In this document: positions 1 through 9,367 of the stretch, piece by piece
Numbering within the stretch: position 1 is the first letter of the stretch
Layout: each line of letters starts with the position of its first letter
Assembly (NCBI GenBank): GCA_963849115.1
Contig: CAWKGK010000006.1
Location: 1-64,000 of the forward strand
DNA: 64,000 nt
Direction of reading: 5' to 3'
DNA from: JACDAL01 sp963849115
GTDB taxonomy: Bacteria; Actinomycetota; CADDZG01; WHSQ01
Notes under the pieces: generated by a model
The model's database searches: none
The model's input: the letters and a program-made list of their open reading frames with translations, nothing else
Told to the model about the DNA's origin: nothing
Made by a program: the position numbers and the translations under genes

Positions 1-341
1 GCGCGAGCGTCTTGTTGGAAACTGAGCGTAGTGGCTTGAACCACTAACTGATCTCTTGCTTCTCGAGCAAGCTCCTCGCAGCGCTGTGCTGAACCGCAAA
101 AAGGCAGGCGTGAGAATCCGACTGTGGACTCTCCCTGTTCGCGGAGAGTTTCCGGTAACCGGCCGGAGGTGACTCCGAAAAGTGCAAGTCGTGGCAACTT
201 CTGCCCTGACTATTGACCTGACCGTCCCTCCGGCCGGAACCCGGACTAGCGGGAGTGACTGGATGAGAGGGGTGTTCCCCCCAACGCCTGGTTGTCCTCC
301 CGCTGGTCACATCGTAGATCGGCCGAGGGAAGGAGGCCAGG
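1..341. other. No gene seen; leader of the IS110 remnant
   Basis: I see no convincing coding region here. IS110-family elements usually carry a non-coding stretch upstream of the transposase, so part of this may be the left side of the element. No terminal inverted repeats are visible, and this family normally lacks them, so the boundary cannot be placed. Confidence 0.4.
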
Positions 342-1379
342 ATGGGTGTGGCTGTGGGTGTCGACTCCCACAAGAGCTCGCTTGCTGTGGCGGCGCTCGA
401 CGAACTGGGGCGCGTGGTAGGTGCCAAGGAGTTTCCCAACGATGCACGTGGACACGATGCTCTGCTGCGATGGAGCAAGGCGCAGGATAGCGACCGGGTA
501 ATGAGCATGGAGAGCGCGGGGGCTACGGCGCCGGTTTAGCCCGAAACCTGATCGACGCCGGCGAGAACGTCTACGAGGTGCCCACGTTCCTCACACATCG
601 CGAGCGCAAGCGCGCCCCCTCCAAGGGCAAGTCTGATCCCTCGGACGCGGTCTGCCGTCGCCCGCGTCACCGCTCGGGGCGAGGGGCTGTCATCGCCGCA
701 GCGCATCGATGTCTTCATCGACCTCAAACTGCTGTCCGACCCACCGTGACCAGCTCGTTCACGCCCGCACCCAGCTGATCAACCGTACCCACACAGATCT
801 CGTGATCTCCCACCCGGGCTACGAGCAGAAGCTGCCCAAGCTCAACTCGAAGAGGAACCAGGACGCCGCGATGACGTTGCTGCCCGCGGCGACCGCTGCG
901 GTTCACGCGGGTCTCATCCGCGACCGCATCCGGGAGATCCGTTGGCTGAGCAACAAGATCACGACAGTCGAGAAGCAAATGGCGGGCAAGGTCAACGAGT
1001 CGGGCACCACCCTCATTTGAGCTCCAGGGGATCGGCTTCATAATCGCGGCCAAGATCCTCGGCGAGGTCGGCGAACCCGGACGTATTCGCTCGAAGGGAG
1101 CGTTCGCCATGTGGACCGGGACCGCGCCTCTCGAGGCGTCGTCGGGCGCTACCAAGCGCCACCGGCTGAACCGCGGCGGCAACCGCCAGCTCAACTACGC
1201 CCTCCACATGGCTGGAAGCCGTCTCCCGGCACCACGCCGAAACCAAGGCCTACGTCGCTCGTCGCCTGACGGAGGGAAAGTCCGAGAAGGAAACCGTGAG
1301 GTGCCTCAAGCGACACCTATCAAACCTGGTCTTTCGGCAGCTTTTGGCCGACGTAAGGGCCTTGCCAGAGGCCGCTTGA
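342..1379 (+). pseudogene. IS110-family transposase, broken by several frameshifts
   Basis: This is the remnant of a DEDD-type IS110 transposase. The N-terminal RuvC-like part starts at 342 with GVDSHKSSLAVAALDELG. The reading then moves to another frame near 520 (LARNLIDAGENVYEVP, ending SDPSDA), again near 655 (ARVTARGEGLSSPQ), again at about 740 where an extra C would otherwise give a TGA (HARTQLINRTHTDL), and again at about 1018 (LQGIGFIIAAKILGEVG, then TAPLEASSGATKRHRLNRGG, the C-terminal Transposase_20 signature). A last shift near 1230 gives AYVARRLTEGKSEKET and a TGA at 1377-1379. Joined together, the pieces make about 345 residues, a normal length for the family. With about five shifts it cannot be functional. 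It marks past mobile-element activity at this end of the window. Confidence 0.88.
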
Positions 1380-1715
1380 CAACATTAAGGGTCAGGTCAA
1401 CGCCAACGACAGGGGGCGCAGTCATGCGCTGAATCTTATCGGACTGGGAACCGGCCCTGAATGGCGGTTACCCTGCCTCGTGGGCGTCGAATGAGATCGG
1501 AGGACTCACTGTCACACGCGTCTATTCGTTGGAGGTCTCCTAGGCGAGGCTCGGAGCTGGTTGGGCCGCCGCCTCTTGCGCTGTCCGCCGCTATCACGTC
1601 TGCCTCGCCCCCCTGATGGGTAGCGGACCAGGCTAGCGCGGCCGGGCGAGACCAGCTCACACAGGACAGTCTGCCTGTTACATCACTCAGAGTGTGATTC
1701 TTTACACGTTTTCCC
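1380..1715. other. No gene seen
   Basis: This 336-base gap lies between the IS110 remnant and the zinc-finger gene. Short open frames exist on both strands but none has a plausible start, recognisable motif or neighbour context. It may include the right end of the IS element. Confidence 0.4.
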
Positions 1716-1955
1716 CTACGAACGTTTGAAAAATCGGCTGAGGAACCCACGCTTCTCGGCCGGGGGCTTCGGTTCCTTCAGACTCTCCTCCAGTTGAGCT
1801 GCCGAGGCCTGGGGTTCGACCGTCGCGGGGGGCTCTTGCTCCCTTCTGGGATGGTCGAAGGCCTTGTGCTGCTCCAGTTCGGACCTCGTCGAGAAACGCA
1901 GGTCGCAGTATGGACACTGCAGTACCTCGGTGGTGTTCCGCTCCCCTCGATTCAC
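1716..1955 (-). CDS. Small single C2H2-type zinc-finger protein
   Basis: A 79-residue protein with a GTG start at 1955. Residues about 14-35 form one textbook C2H2 finger, CPYCDLRFS...HKAFDH, with spacing C-X2-C-X12-H-X4-H. The rest is a proline- and glutamate-rich linker and a basic aromatic tail (RGFLSRFFKRS). Single classical fingers are uncommon in bacteria, but short proteins of this kind occur in several actinobacterial lineages; their function is unknown. The finger spacing and the basic tail suggest nucleic-acid or protein binding. It stands alone between two pseudogenes and appears to be one of the few intact genes in the first 9 kb. The start is uncertain because no strong ribosome binding site is visible. 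Confidence 0.6.
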   Translation of the reverse strand: MNRGERNTTEVLQCPYCDLRFSTRSELEQHKAFDHPRREQEPPATVEPQASAAQLEESLKEPKPPAEKRGFLSRFFKRS

Positions 1956-2146
1956 TCTCTGTTTCTGTTCCCAGAACAGACCACGGACGCCACAAGCACG
2001 ATCGGCGCTGTCACGAAGGTCAGCTGGCGTCTGGAACTGTTACCGCAGGTGGAGATAACCAACCTTGAGCGGACTCTTGATCCGGCGGGCACAATCGAGT
2101 CCCCGACGGCCCACTAAGTAGGTTCTGTGGTGTGGAGCAACGACCT

Positions 2147-2946
2147 TCACCTCCGACGTTCCACCGAACTCCGCCGGGCCGGCGGTGTACCCGTTTCTTC
2201 GCTGTGGCGAGGATTAGTCAGGCCCGAATCATTTCCCCTCGTCATCCTGGGATCGGATCGAGAACCGCCCAGCTGACTAGAACTTGGTTTCACATCCGAA
2301 TCATCTATTTCGTATTGGAGCTCATCGCTGACGATAAAGACCCCTGGGACGCGGCTCGTCAACCGAACGGCGAGGTCCCTAGTCGAGCCACGATCAACCC
2401 TTCCCTTAAGCACAGCTGTGCCCCCTTCTACCTTCACGCCGATGGGGGCAGCGACTTCCTGACCCATTTTGGTCAGAGCGTGAACAACGTATGCACCCGT
2501 ATGGTTGCATCGTCTCGAGCGAGCAGGTGGATAACATCTCGACGGTTCATCATTCCGATGAAGAGACCCCCTTCGTCCACCACCGGCAGCTCTCGCAAAC
2601 CGCTCTGCTCCATCAAGCAGGACGGCGTCCCAGAAGTCCGCATGGGGGGATGTGGTGGCAGGGACTGGGTGGGCCAGATCGCCCGCCCTCGTGCCGAGAG
2701 GCTCCTCTCCGGTCAAGAAGCTCGCCAGCCTGGAGAGCGCCGAAACGCCCTTCTCATCCGGAATCGCCCTGCGGATAACATCCGACTCAGTGAGCAGTCC
2801 ACGAGTCGACCATCTCCCTCGGCCAAGATTGGCACCACCGCGACATCCTGCTCGGCCATCAGGTGAACTGCCTCAAGCAGGCTTGCATTCCTGCTTACTG
2901 TCCCACCGCTCGGCGACATTACCTCTCTTACCTTGATATCCGACAT
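2147..2946 (-). pseudogene. CBS-pair plus BON domain protein, frameshifted
   Basis: The start ATG at 2946 gives MSDIKVREVMSPSGGTVSRN, a typical first CBS motif. CBS proteins of this type bind adenosyl nucleotides, and the BON domain is thought to bind membranes. Near 2790 one G of a GG(G) run is missing: LVGLLTESDVIRRAIPDEKG is read only in another frame. The second CBS motif is also out of frame for a stretch (SGLRELPVVDEGGLFIGMMN, then DVIHLLARDD). The frame returns for the C-terminal BON domain (VKVEGGTAVLKGRVDRGSTR, then VPGVFIVSDELQYEIDD). At least three single-base shifts are needed to join the parts, so I call it a pseudogene. CBS-BON proteins often sit near stress and two-component genes, as here. 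Confidence 0.75.
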
Positions 2947-3105
2947 GTCGAGCCTCTCCTCCGCGCCATGCGCTGCCGTTGAACTATCGTCACACTCCAT
3001 AGCATTGTCAAGGGGCGTAACCGACTAGCGTCGGACATGTAACAGATCCCGCGGGACGGGCTAGTGTAAGAGCATCCGCGAGCATTTTCTGGGCAGTTGT
3101 AACGA

Positions 3106-3378
3106 ATGAGTTACGTCGATGTGACGGATCGGTTCTCCGCCTTGTTCATATTTGCCACGATGAAAGCAGCTGCGATCCCGGCGAGTTGGCTAGACATCCA
3201 TGAGGCAGCTAGACGTTCGCTGGCGACGTCCCTGAGGAGAGACGGCGTTGAGCTGGACTTGGCTGCCGCTGACCCAATGGCGCCTGGCACCCCGGTGTAC
3301 GTGGAGGTGCCTGTGAATATCTCTAAGGTGCGGAGGTCCATGCCCAAGGCGAATTGCAAGGTCGGATTCTTGTGCTAG
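3106..3378 (+). CDS. Uncertain hypothetical protein
   Basis: An open frame of 90 codons, possibly starting at the internal ATG at 3160 (MKAAAIPASWLD). Residues 45-75 (VELDLAAADPMAPGTPVYVE) look like an ordinary beta-rich protein segment rather than random sequence. A further stretch in another frame after 3365 (RILVLEEDLVVGLIDLSEPW) also looks protein-like, so this may be another frameshifted gene that originally ran to about 3460. I do not recognise the family. It lies between the CBS-BON and STAS pseudogenes. Confidence 0.25.
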   Translation: MSYVDVTDRFSALFIFATMKAAAIPASWLDIHEAARRSLATSLRRDGVELDLAAADPMAPGTPVYVEVPVNISKVRRSMPKANCKVGFLC

Positions 3379-3483
3379 AAGAAGACCTTGTCGTTGGCTT
3401 GATCGATCTGTCCGAGCCCTGGGAACACGTTACTTCATCCTCGGCCAGTTTCGGGGGATAGTCGGCCGCTCAAGGGGGCCACA

Positions 3484-3828
3484 TGATCGGAGATCTCACA
3501 GTCCGGATTGAATATTTCAGTCACGGTTTCCGGCTTGTCCCTAGGGGGGAGATCGACATCAGAACGTGGAAGAGTTAAGGCGTGCAATGCACGCTGCCTG
3601 GGCTATCGCCCCGTCTTTCTGCAGATCGACTTCGGCGAGGTGACGTTCGTTGCCTGGGCTGCCGTGGAAGCACTTCTCTATGCTAGAGACCGCTGCCGCG
3701 AGCTAGGCGTGACGTGCTCGCTGCCGGAGAGCCGTCATATACAACGTCTGCTACATGCGATCGGGTGTTCGAACATGGAGCAGCTTGAGTGGCAGGATGG
3801 AGCGGCATCAGGGACTTTGAAGGCATGA
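3484..3828 (+). pseudogene. STAS-domain (anti-anti-sigma factor-like) protein, frameshifted
   Basis: Three fragments rebuild one STAS domain of about 110 residues. The first starts at ATG 3484 and reads MIGDLTVRIEYFSHGFRLVP then RGEIDIRT, the usual first strand region. A second frame near 3570 reads EELRRAMHAAWAIAP. The third reads VFLQIDFGEVTFVAWAAVEA, then LLYARDRCRELGVTCSL and SRHIQRLLHAIGC, the usual helix and last strand. STAS proteins of this kind bind anti-sigma factors, normally through a phosphorylatable serine. In the position expected for it (FGEVTFVAW) no serine is present. With two shifts it is not expected to be functional. Confidence 0.65.
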
Positions 3829-4155
3829 GGATTGAATCGTCATGTTGCTCTCGACCACAGCCAACCTCCTGGGCTGTCTCACGATGCAACGTGGATCGTG
3901 TGACGCGCGGCGAGCTGTCGATTGTTCGAGGGGCCCCATTGGTGCTGGCGAGTCCGGCTCCCCTAAAAAGCGCGGCCCCGCCGCCTCGAGCACCGGGGAG
4001 TTGTGCAGGCGCCCCCGCGTGAAACCAGGACGAGTGAGTGATGGGCGTGTCTCCCTGACACGTGATCAGATTCTCGAAGGCAGCGGACTCCCGAGAAGCG
4101 GCTGCTGTGGGAGAAGAGTCGTCCGCTCCGGATCAATCACACTGCATCGCGATGG
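3829..4155. other. No gene seen
   Basis: This 327-base gap lies between the STAS remnant and the histidine kinase remnant, whose 3' ends face each other. One plus-strand open frame covers it, but the translation has no recognisable motif and its composition looks random. Confidence 0.4.
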
Positions 4156-5615
4156 TCAAACCTGGTCGCTCACCACGTCCGGACCAGCGAGATAGACAGC
4201 AGGAGTGTGGAGGGGAAGGGCCACCGTGAATGTGGAGCCGTGACCCACCTCGCTCTGTACGGTGATCGCGCCATCAAGGACACGGACGTTCTCCCGGACG
4301 ATGCTCAGACCGAGGCCCGTCCCGGAGCCCGTACGCGACGGGTCAGCCTTGTAGAAGCGATCGAAGACGTTGGGGAGATGCTCGGGAAGAATACCCGGTC
4401 CTCTATCGGAAACCTCGATCAGTGCTTTGTCGTTGGTCTTGCGGACCTTTACCACGATGTCTACCTGCCCGTACTTGATGGCGTTGCTAACGAGGTTCGA
4501 GATGACGCGTTCGAGCCTGCGGCGGTCCGTGCGGAGGATGACCGGCTGGACGTCCAGTCTCACAGAATGAACCCAGCCACGGCGGCGAAGGAGGGAGCGA
4601 ATGAGTGTCGGTCCGTCCACCTCATCTACCTCCACCGTCTGCCGGCCGGCGTCGAACAGAGAGATCTCCATCAAGTCTTCGAGAAGCTGACGGAGCCGCG
4701 TCACATCCCCCACGAGGAGTTGAACAGGTCGTCTGAACTCTGCAGGGATCTCGTCCAGCTGGTCCCTGACGAGGGAGGCCTCGCTGACAAGAGCTGCCAC
4801 AGGGGTGCGTAGCTCGTGGGCAACATTGGCGGTGAACCGGCGTTCTCGCTCGCGGGCATCTGATAGCTCGGCGATCTTTTCCTGCAGTGCTTGGGCCATC
4901 TCGTTGAACGACAGCGAGGGGTGCCGAACTCGTCATTGGTCTCGACGGGCAGTCTCGTGTCGAGTAAACCCTCTGCCAGGGAGCGGGCGGCGACGCTCGC
5001 ACTGGAGACCGGTGTCAGCACCTGCCTAGAGAGAAGTACACCGATAAGCCCCGATGCTGCCACCAGGATGAGCCAGCCCGTGAATAACACCGTTCCCAAT
5101 TGAGATATCTGACGCTGTATCTGGGCCTCGGGGAACAGGAAGAAGACCTCGATGTTCGTTCCCTCAACCGCTCGCCCGACCACGACGTAAGGCTTGTTTT
5201 CAAGCTCCACCCGTTTGTACTCGAAATCAGTGGTCCCCACCGCCCGGGCCAGCGATTGGGGATGATTGACAAATCTGCGAAGCGCCTTTTGGTCGCTCGC
5301 GCTCCACGATCGAATGTAAGCAGCACGTCGAATCCGGAGGCGCGTCGATATGTCGCTAGGAGCCCATTAGCCGCGTCGAGGTTATGGGAGCGCTCCAGCG
5401 ACAGGGTCGCGATGAAAGCTCGTTTCTGATCTCTGTAGATCACGCTCAAGGGAGTCTTGGAGCCTCGTATGTCGGACTACGAGGAAGGAAGCCCCCGCCA
5501 GCGCGCCCGAAGCGATCGCTCCGACGAGCATGAACGCAACGGCCAGTCTCCATCGGAAGCGGTGCGCCCGTATCGCCGGCGCGGCGACATCAGCGGGCTT
5601 CGAACCTGTAGCCAA
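4156..5615 (-). pseudogene. Sensor histidine kinase (HAMP type), frameshifted
   Basis: Four frames together make one membrane histidine kinase. The N-terminal part from 5615 has a transmembrane segment (WRLAVAFMLVGAIASGALAG). A shift near 5430 leads to FIATLSLERSHNLDAANGLL, the extracellular sensor part. A shift near 5270 leads to RFVNHPQSLARAVGTTDFEY, a second transmembrane segment (VLFTGWLILVAASGLIGVLL) and HAMP. A missing C in a C-run near 4925 leads to the kinase core: H-box FTANVAHELRTPVAALV, N-box LVSNAIKYGQ, G1 DRGPGILPE and G2 GSGTGLGLSIVRE. The catalytic core is intact in sequence but cut off from its sensor. It overlaps the response-regulator remnant by 26 bases, as paired genes often do. 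Family resemblance is to MprB/CutS-type kinases. Confidence 0.85.
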
Positions 5616-6272
5616 CGCCGCGAACCGTATGGATCAGGTGAGGTTGGGCCGGATCACCCTCGATTTTTCCTCGTAGACGCTTGATCGCCATGTCGACGAC
5701 GCGAGACTCCCCAAGGTGGTCGTAGCCCCACACTCGGTCGAGCAGCACATCCCTGGTCAGGACCTGCCCTTGATGCCGAACGAGATCGTAGAGCAGTCGG
5801 AACTCGATGGGTGTCAGGGCAAGTTCGTCACCGTAGCGAGTAACCCTGTAGGCACTTGGATCTATCTCTAAGCCGGAAATCACCACGACCTCGTCCCCGC
5901 TTGGCGTGATGGACGTTCTGCGCAGTACGGCTCGCAGGCGAGCGGTTAGCTCTGGGATCTCGAATGGCTTCGTTACATAGTCGTCTGCTCCCACCTCAAG
6001 ACCCGCCACGATGTCCTCCGTCTCGGCCTTGGCCGTGAGGATCACGATGACGACTCCGCTGTCTCTGCGGATCTCCCGGCATATCTCGAGACCATCGAGC
6101 GAAGGCAGCATGAGGTCGAGGACAACGGTATCAAAGGATCCGTTCCGAAAACGGATCAATCCCTGGCGTCCGTCCGCTTCGGCAGTGACGTCGAAGCCGG
6201 CCCGTTCAACCCGATCTGGATGACCTCTCTGATGGAGGGGTCATCCTCGATGAGCAGCACCGTTTCGTCCAT
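5590..6272 (-). pseudogene. OmpR/PhoB-type response regulator, one frameshift
   Basis: The ATG at 6272 starts MDETVLLIEDDPSIREVIQI, the classic acidic pocket of a receiver domain. One base is missing near 6205: TTGAACGG where TTGGAACGG is expected. The frame after it reads VERAGFDVTAEADGRQGLIR. The rest is complete: phosphorylation site VVLDLMLPSLDG, switch lysine VTKPFEIPEL, and a winged-helix DNA-binding domain (LTPIEFRLLYDLVRHQGQVL, then VVDMAIKRLRGKIEGD and HTVRGVGYRFE). It pairs with the overlapping histidine kinase remnant. With a single shift it is the least damaged gene of this region; a sequencing slip cannot be excluded for this one alone. Confidence 0.85.
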
Positions 6273-7420
6273 TGACGGGACCAGACTAGCAACGCCGTGG
6301 TCGGTGCCGGGGTAGGGACTCGTCGCTTGCTCTGGTGTCACGGCGTAACGGAGGCGAAGATGGAGTTGTGTCGCTGCCGCCTCACACAGACAACTGTGCC
6401 GCGGTGCGGTAACATCTCTGCCGCCCCGACGTCACTGGTTAGTAACAGTACGGCGGTCTCCCAACTCACGACAGTGTCATGGAGTCGATGTTCAATCGCT
6501 GGCTTCTCCAACATCTGTTAGCCGGTCCTTCTGAAAACCATCAGTAACGCCTTGACCGTGGTGTCGTATACACAGCCCCGTGACCAACCTGTTACCCGCC
6601 CGTGATTGGCCGGCTACGCATGTCAGAGAGCATTACCCAGTGGGTATAAACGGGAATGGCCTGAGCTTGGTTTGAAAGGGAAATGGCCTTTAATAGGCCC
6701 GGGCGCGAGGGAAGGACGGCGATGGAAGAGGTCATCATCTGCCGGACATGTGAGAACGACGAGAGATTCCCGTGTTTCGCGTTAGCCTGCTCGACAACAC
6801 AGATCGGACCGTACATCACGTTTCACTTTCTTATGAAATTACGAGACCTTTGGGCTCCGGTCAGAGTCCCCCGAGAGATTCGTGGAGCGGTGCTTCGCTT
6901 TCCTCTTGGATGGCCTGACCAAAGGACTCGACACGCTCTGAATTTGATGTTGGGACTATGGCCGATTACTTTCTGGACTTTGCAGAAGAGATGCGCGGCG
7001 GAACGATGCGCCATCCCGCCCAGACCCGTCACCGGGGACTGGGGACTGGGGACTCACCACTACGAAGTACGGTCACCAAAGCGGAGCGATTGTGTGTAGA
7101 CGTACTCCTGCGTTCCTGCTGGCACTGCCGGAGATCGCTTGGGAAGCCTCTCTAGGCATCTACGCGGCATGGAAGGGCTTCAGGCCGAGCCCGATCACCC
7201 GAACCGTGGACATCAGCGAGCCAGCGGTTGAGCCGAGCATGGCTGCCGCGTAGCCAAACAGCGGCGTTCAATGGCGCCGTGTGAGATGGTTCTGAGAGGG
7301 CGCCTCTGGCTACGACTAGGGGCGCCCACGCGTGCTCCACTCCTACTACGTCGAGCCTACGCACGAGGCCTCACCAAGCAATAGAGCTGCCTCCAGGGTG
7401 CCATTGGGCGAAGCCAGGGT
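6273..7420. other. Long stretch without a recognisable gene
   Basis: About 1.15 kb with only short, unconvincing frames on both strands. None shows a domain, signal peptide or plausible ribosome binding site. The only local structure I can see is the 7-base triplication at 7034. It is likely eroded former coding sequence between the two-component remnant and the phage remnant. Confidence 0.4.
7034..7054 (+). repeat. Three tandem copies of GGGGACT
   Basis: Three perfect head-to-tail copies of the heptamer GGGGACT at 7034, 7041 and 7048, flanked on both sides by CACC or ACC. This looks like simple replication slippage in non-coding DNA. Confidence 0.8.
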
Positions 7421-7854
7421 CTAACCATCTGGAGCCAGGCGCTTGGCCCGCTGCTCCCGTAGATCGGTAAGCTGGTCGTCCAGGCTGATACCTGCCCGCT
7501 CGAGGTGCTCGTCAGTAATCATCCAGCGCCGGTGCTGGCGACCGGCAGGCGTCAGCCCAAATTGGTCGGAGCGGAGGCGGACCTCCAACGCAACCGAGAG
7601 TTGACCGTCCATGAGCCTCTCTCGGAGCATGGCGAGTTCATTGAGGGCTGGAACATCGCCCGCGTTCCACTAAGTGGCCATCGGGGAACGCCAGATTCTC
7701 CGTCACCACGCCTGAGTGTCTCGATTGAGCCCCAACCCGGCGACAGAGGGGATTCGGCCTTGGTAGCCCTCCTTCGGGAGCTGAACCAATCTCCTGCCAA
7801 TTTTGGGTTGCGATTGCGCCTCTGATTCTTGGGCTTGGGGATTGGTCTTGCCAT
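7421..7854 (-). pseudogene. Phage terminase small subunit (P27 family), frameshifted
   Basis: Read from ATG 7854, fragments in different frames join into one P27-type terminase small subunit, the DNA-recognition part of the phage packaging motor. The start is MARPIPKPKNQRRNRNPKLA. A shift gives VQLPKEGYQGRIPSVAGLGL then NRDTQAW. A further shift gives RIWRSPMAT and WNAGDVPALNELAMLRERLM, and the last part reads LRSDQFGLTPAGRQHRRW. The basic PKP..RRNRNPK start, the tryptophan-rich middle and the FGLTPxxRxxxxW end are features I associate with actinophage members of the family. Two to three single-base shifts make it non-functional. It is the only clear phage gene in the window, so it marks a nearly erased prophage. 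Confidence 0.72.
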
Positions 7855-8014
7855 TTGTCAATTCTCTCAGACTTGTACACAATGCGAGACGACCGGTAAA
7901 CGGTGCGCATGAGTACGCCTTTTGGGAACGGCTAAGCCCCCCCTCCCCCCCGAGTCCCAGGTCTTCCAGACACGGAGGCAAGCAACTAGCCCGCATTCCG
8001 TATACGTTCGTCTC

Positions 8015-8224
8015 ATGGTCAGCCGGATAGTGGGAGCAGTCTTCATTATGTTGGCGACCTATCTTGCCTACATGGGAATCGGGATTGCCGTCACCATGAC
8101 TGAACTCTTCATTGACGCTGGAGGTGGTTGGCTGGGGCCTGAGCCAGAGATGCTGATACCCATAGCTGCTCTCTTGGTTGCTGCCCTCATGTGTTGGCTG
8201 GGTGCGCGGCTTTGGGGGCGCTGA
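8015..8224 (+). CDS. Small membrane protein with two transmembrane segments
   Basis: A 69-residue protein from ATG 8015. It is strongly hydrophobic: segment one is about residues 5-26 (IVGAVFIMLATYLAYMGIGI), then a short polar loop (DAGGGWLGPEP), then segment two about residues 46-66 (IPIAALLVAALMCWLGARLW). The two-helix hairpin pattern with a basic C-terminus supports a real membrane protein. I do not recognise a family. It appears intact although its neighbours are broken. Confidence 0.5.
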   Translation: MVSRIVGAVFIMLATYLAYMGIGIAVTMTELFIDAGGGWLGPEPEMLIPIAALLVAALMCWLGARLWGR

Positions 8225-8451
8225 CAACTTCATCATTAGGGGGGCGCTGGCGAAATCGATTCGCGCGCACTACTGGCGACCGGCGATTCGTGCCGCATAC
8301 GCGCGGGCAAGTTTTCCGAAAAAGTCACACTCGCTCACGTCAGCGGGCGAGGAACGAACAACGAAGCCATCGTGCCGACGGCGCAACCGTCAAGCCGGTG
8401 CGCTCGTCCAGTGGGGCGTGTCTAAGCGACAACAGGACTAGAGTGGGCCGC

Positions 8452-8888
8452 GTGACGCTTCAACGGATGGACAACGTCGGTATCGTGGTGGAATCCCTCG
8501 ATGCCGCGATCTCTTTTTTCGCCGAGCTCGGCCTCGAGCTCGAAGGGCGAGCACCGATCGAAGGAGACTGGGCAGAGCGCGTCACTGGACTGCGCCACAT
8601 GCGCGTCGAGATCGCCATGATGCGCACGCCGGACGGCCACAGCCGGCTCGAGATCTCGCGATTTCTCACGCCGCCTGCGGTAGCCGATATCGGAACGCCC
8701 CGGTGAACGCACTCGGCTACCTACGCATCATGTTCACCGTGGAGGACATCGACGATACGCTCGCCCGGCTCCGCCCGCACGGAGCCGAGTTGGTTGGTCA
8801 ACTGGCGCAGTACGAGGATAAGTATCGGCTCTGTTACGTCCGAGGCCCTGAGGGGATCCTCATCGGGCTGGCCGAGCAGATCGGCTAG
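8452..8888 (+). pseudogene. VOC (glyoxalase/dioxygenase) superfamily protein, one frameshift
   Basis: GTG at 8452 starts VTLQRMDNVGIVVESLDAAI, followed by FFAELGLELEGRAPIEGDWA and MRTPDGHSRLEISRFLTPPA, the first half of a common VOC protein of about 145 residues. Near 8692 one base appears to be missing (GATATCGG where a DHRNAPV-type reading needs one more base), giving a stop. The second half continues in the next frame from 8703: VNALGYLRIMFTVEDIDDTL, then YEDKYRLCYVRGPEGILIG. VOC proteins are metal-dependent enzymes or resistance proteins; the substrate of this subgroup is not known to me. The start is supported by the alignment of the N-terminal strand, although the ribosome binding site is weak. 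Confidence 0.8.
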
Positions 8889-9196
8889 CGGGTTGAACTT
8901 TCGCGACGGGAGAGCCCCTTAGGCGTCATTGCCGAACGCTGGCCCACCCCAGCACCTCCACGCCAGGCCGCTCCTTGTGGTCGGCGGCGTCCCCGGTCCT
9001 CTGAGAGCACGGACACCCACTCATCCCAACGGCGCACCTCTTCGGCCTGGGCGTCGAGCGCGGGCTTCGGAGTTGTCGTACTCGAACGCCATCTCTGAGC
9101 CGGGGAAAGCAGCCAGAACAAGAGAGACACAACACCCGGACGACAGAAGTGGGTTGCGTTCGAGCTGGGGGTCTTCATAGACCCCCCCTACCCCGC
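8889..9196. other. No clear gene
   Basis: A 308-base stretch. On the minus strand one frame contains ALDAQAEEVRRWDEWVSVLS, which looks protein-like, but its upstream part changes frame and no start is convincing. It could be another eroded gene of the phage or mobile remnant. Confidence 0.35.
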
Positions 9197-9356
9197 CGAA
9201 CGCTTGTACCTCAGCTACGAACGGTCATGCCGAACGCACCCGAACGTACGCGCTAAATTGCCGAACGACTTCGCCGAACGGCCGAACGCTCGTGAACATT
9301 GAACGAACGCTCAGCCGAACGCCACTGCCGAACGAAGTTGCCGAACGGGCCGAACG
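9197..9356 (+). repeat. Array of twelve CGAACG direct repeats
   Basis: Twelve copies of CGAACG, most as GCCGAACG, begin at 9197, 9218, 9231, 9241, 9262, 9275, 9283, 9304, 9316, 9329, 9342 and 9351. All face the same way. Successive spacings are 21, 13, 10, 21, 13, 8, 21, 12, 13, 13 and 9 bases, so the 21-then-12/13 step recurs three times. This resembles a set of iterons or clustered protein-binding sites rather than simple sequence. The array directly follows the 3' end of a small HTH reading frame. A minus-strand open frame of 48 codons (9225-9371) overlaps the HTH stop as ATGA, but its arginine/serine-rich translation is mostly the repeat itself. Confidence 0.75.
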
Positions 9357-9367
9357 CTCGTACTGCT

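Noticed and set aside
6683..7099. A 138-codon plus-strand frame
   Set aside because: No motif, odd composition, no ribosome binding site, and it runs through the 7-base triplication; probably chance.
342..8888. Programmed frameshifting as an explanation for the broken genes
   Set aside because: Shifts lie at different positions in unrelated families, several per gene, without a shared slippery site or downstream structure. Only IS elements commonly use such recoding, and the IS110 family is not known for it.
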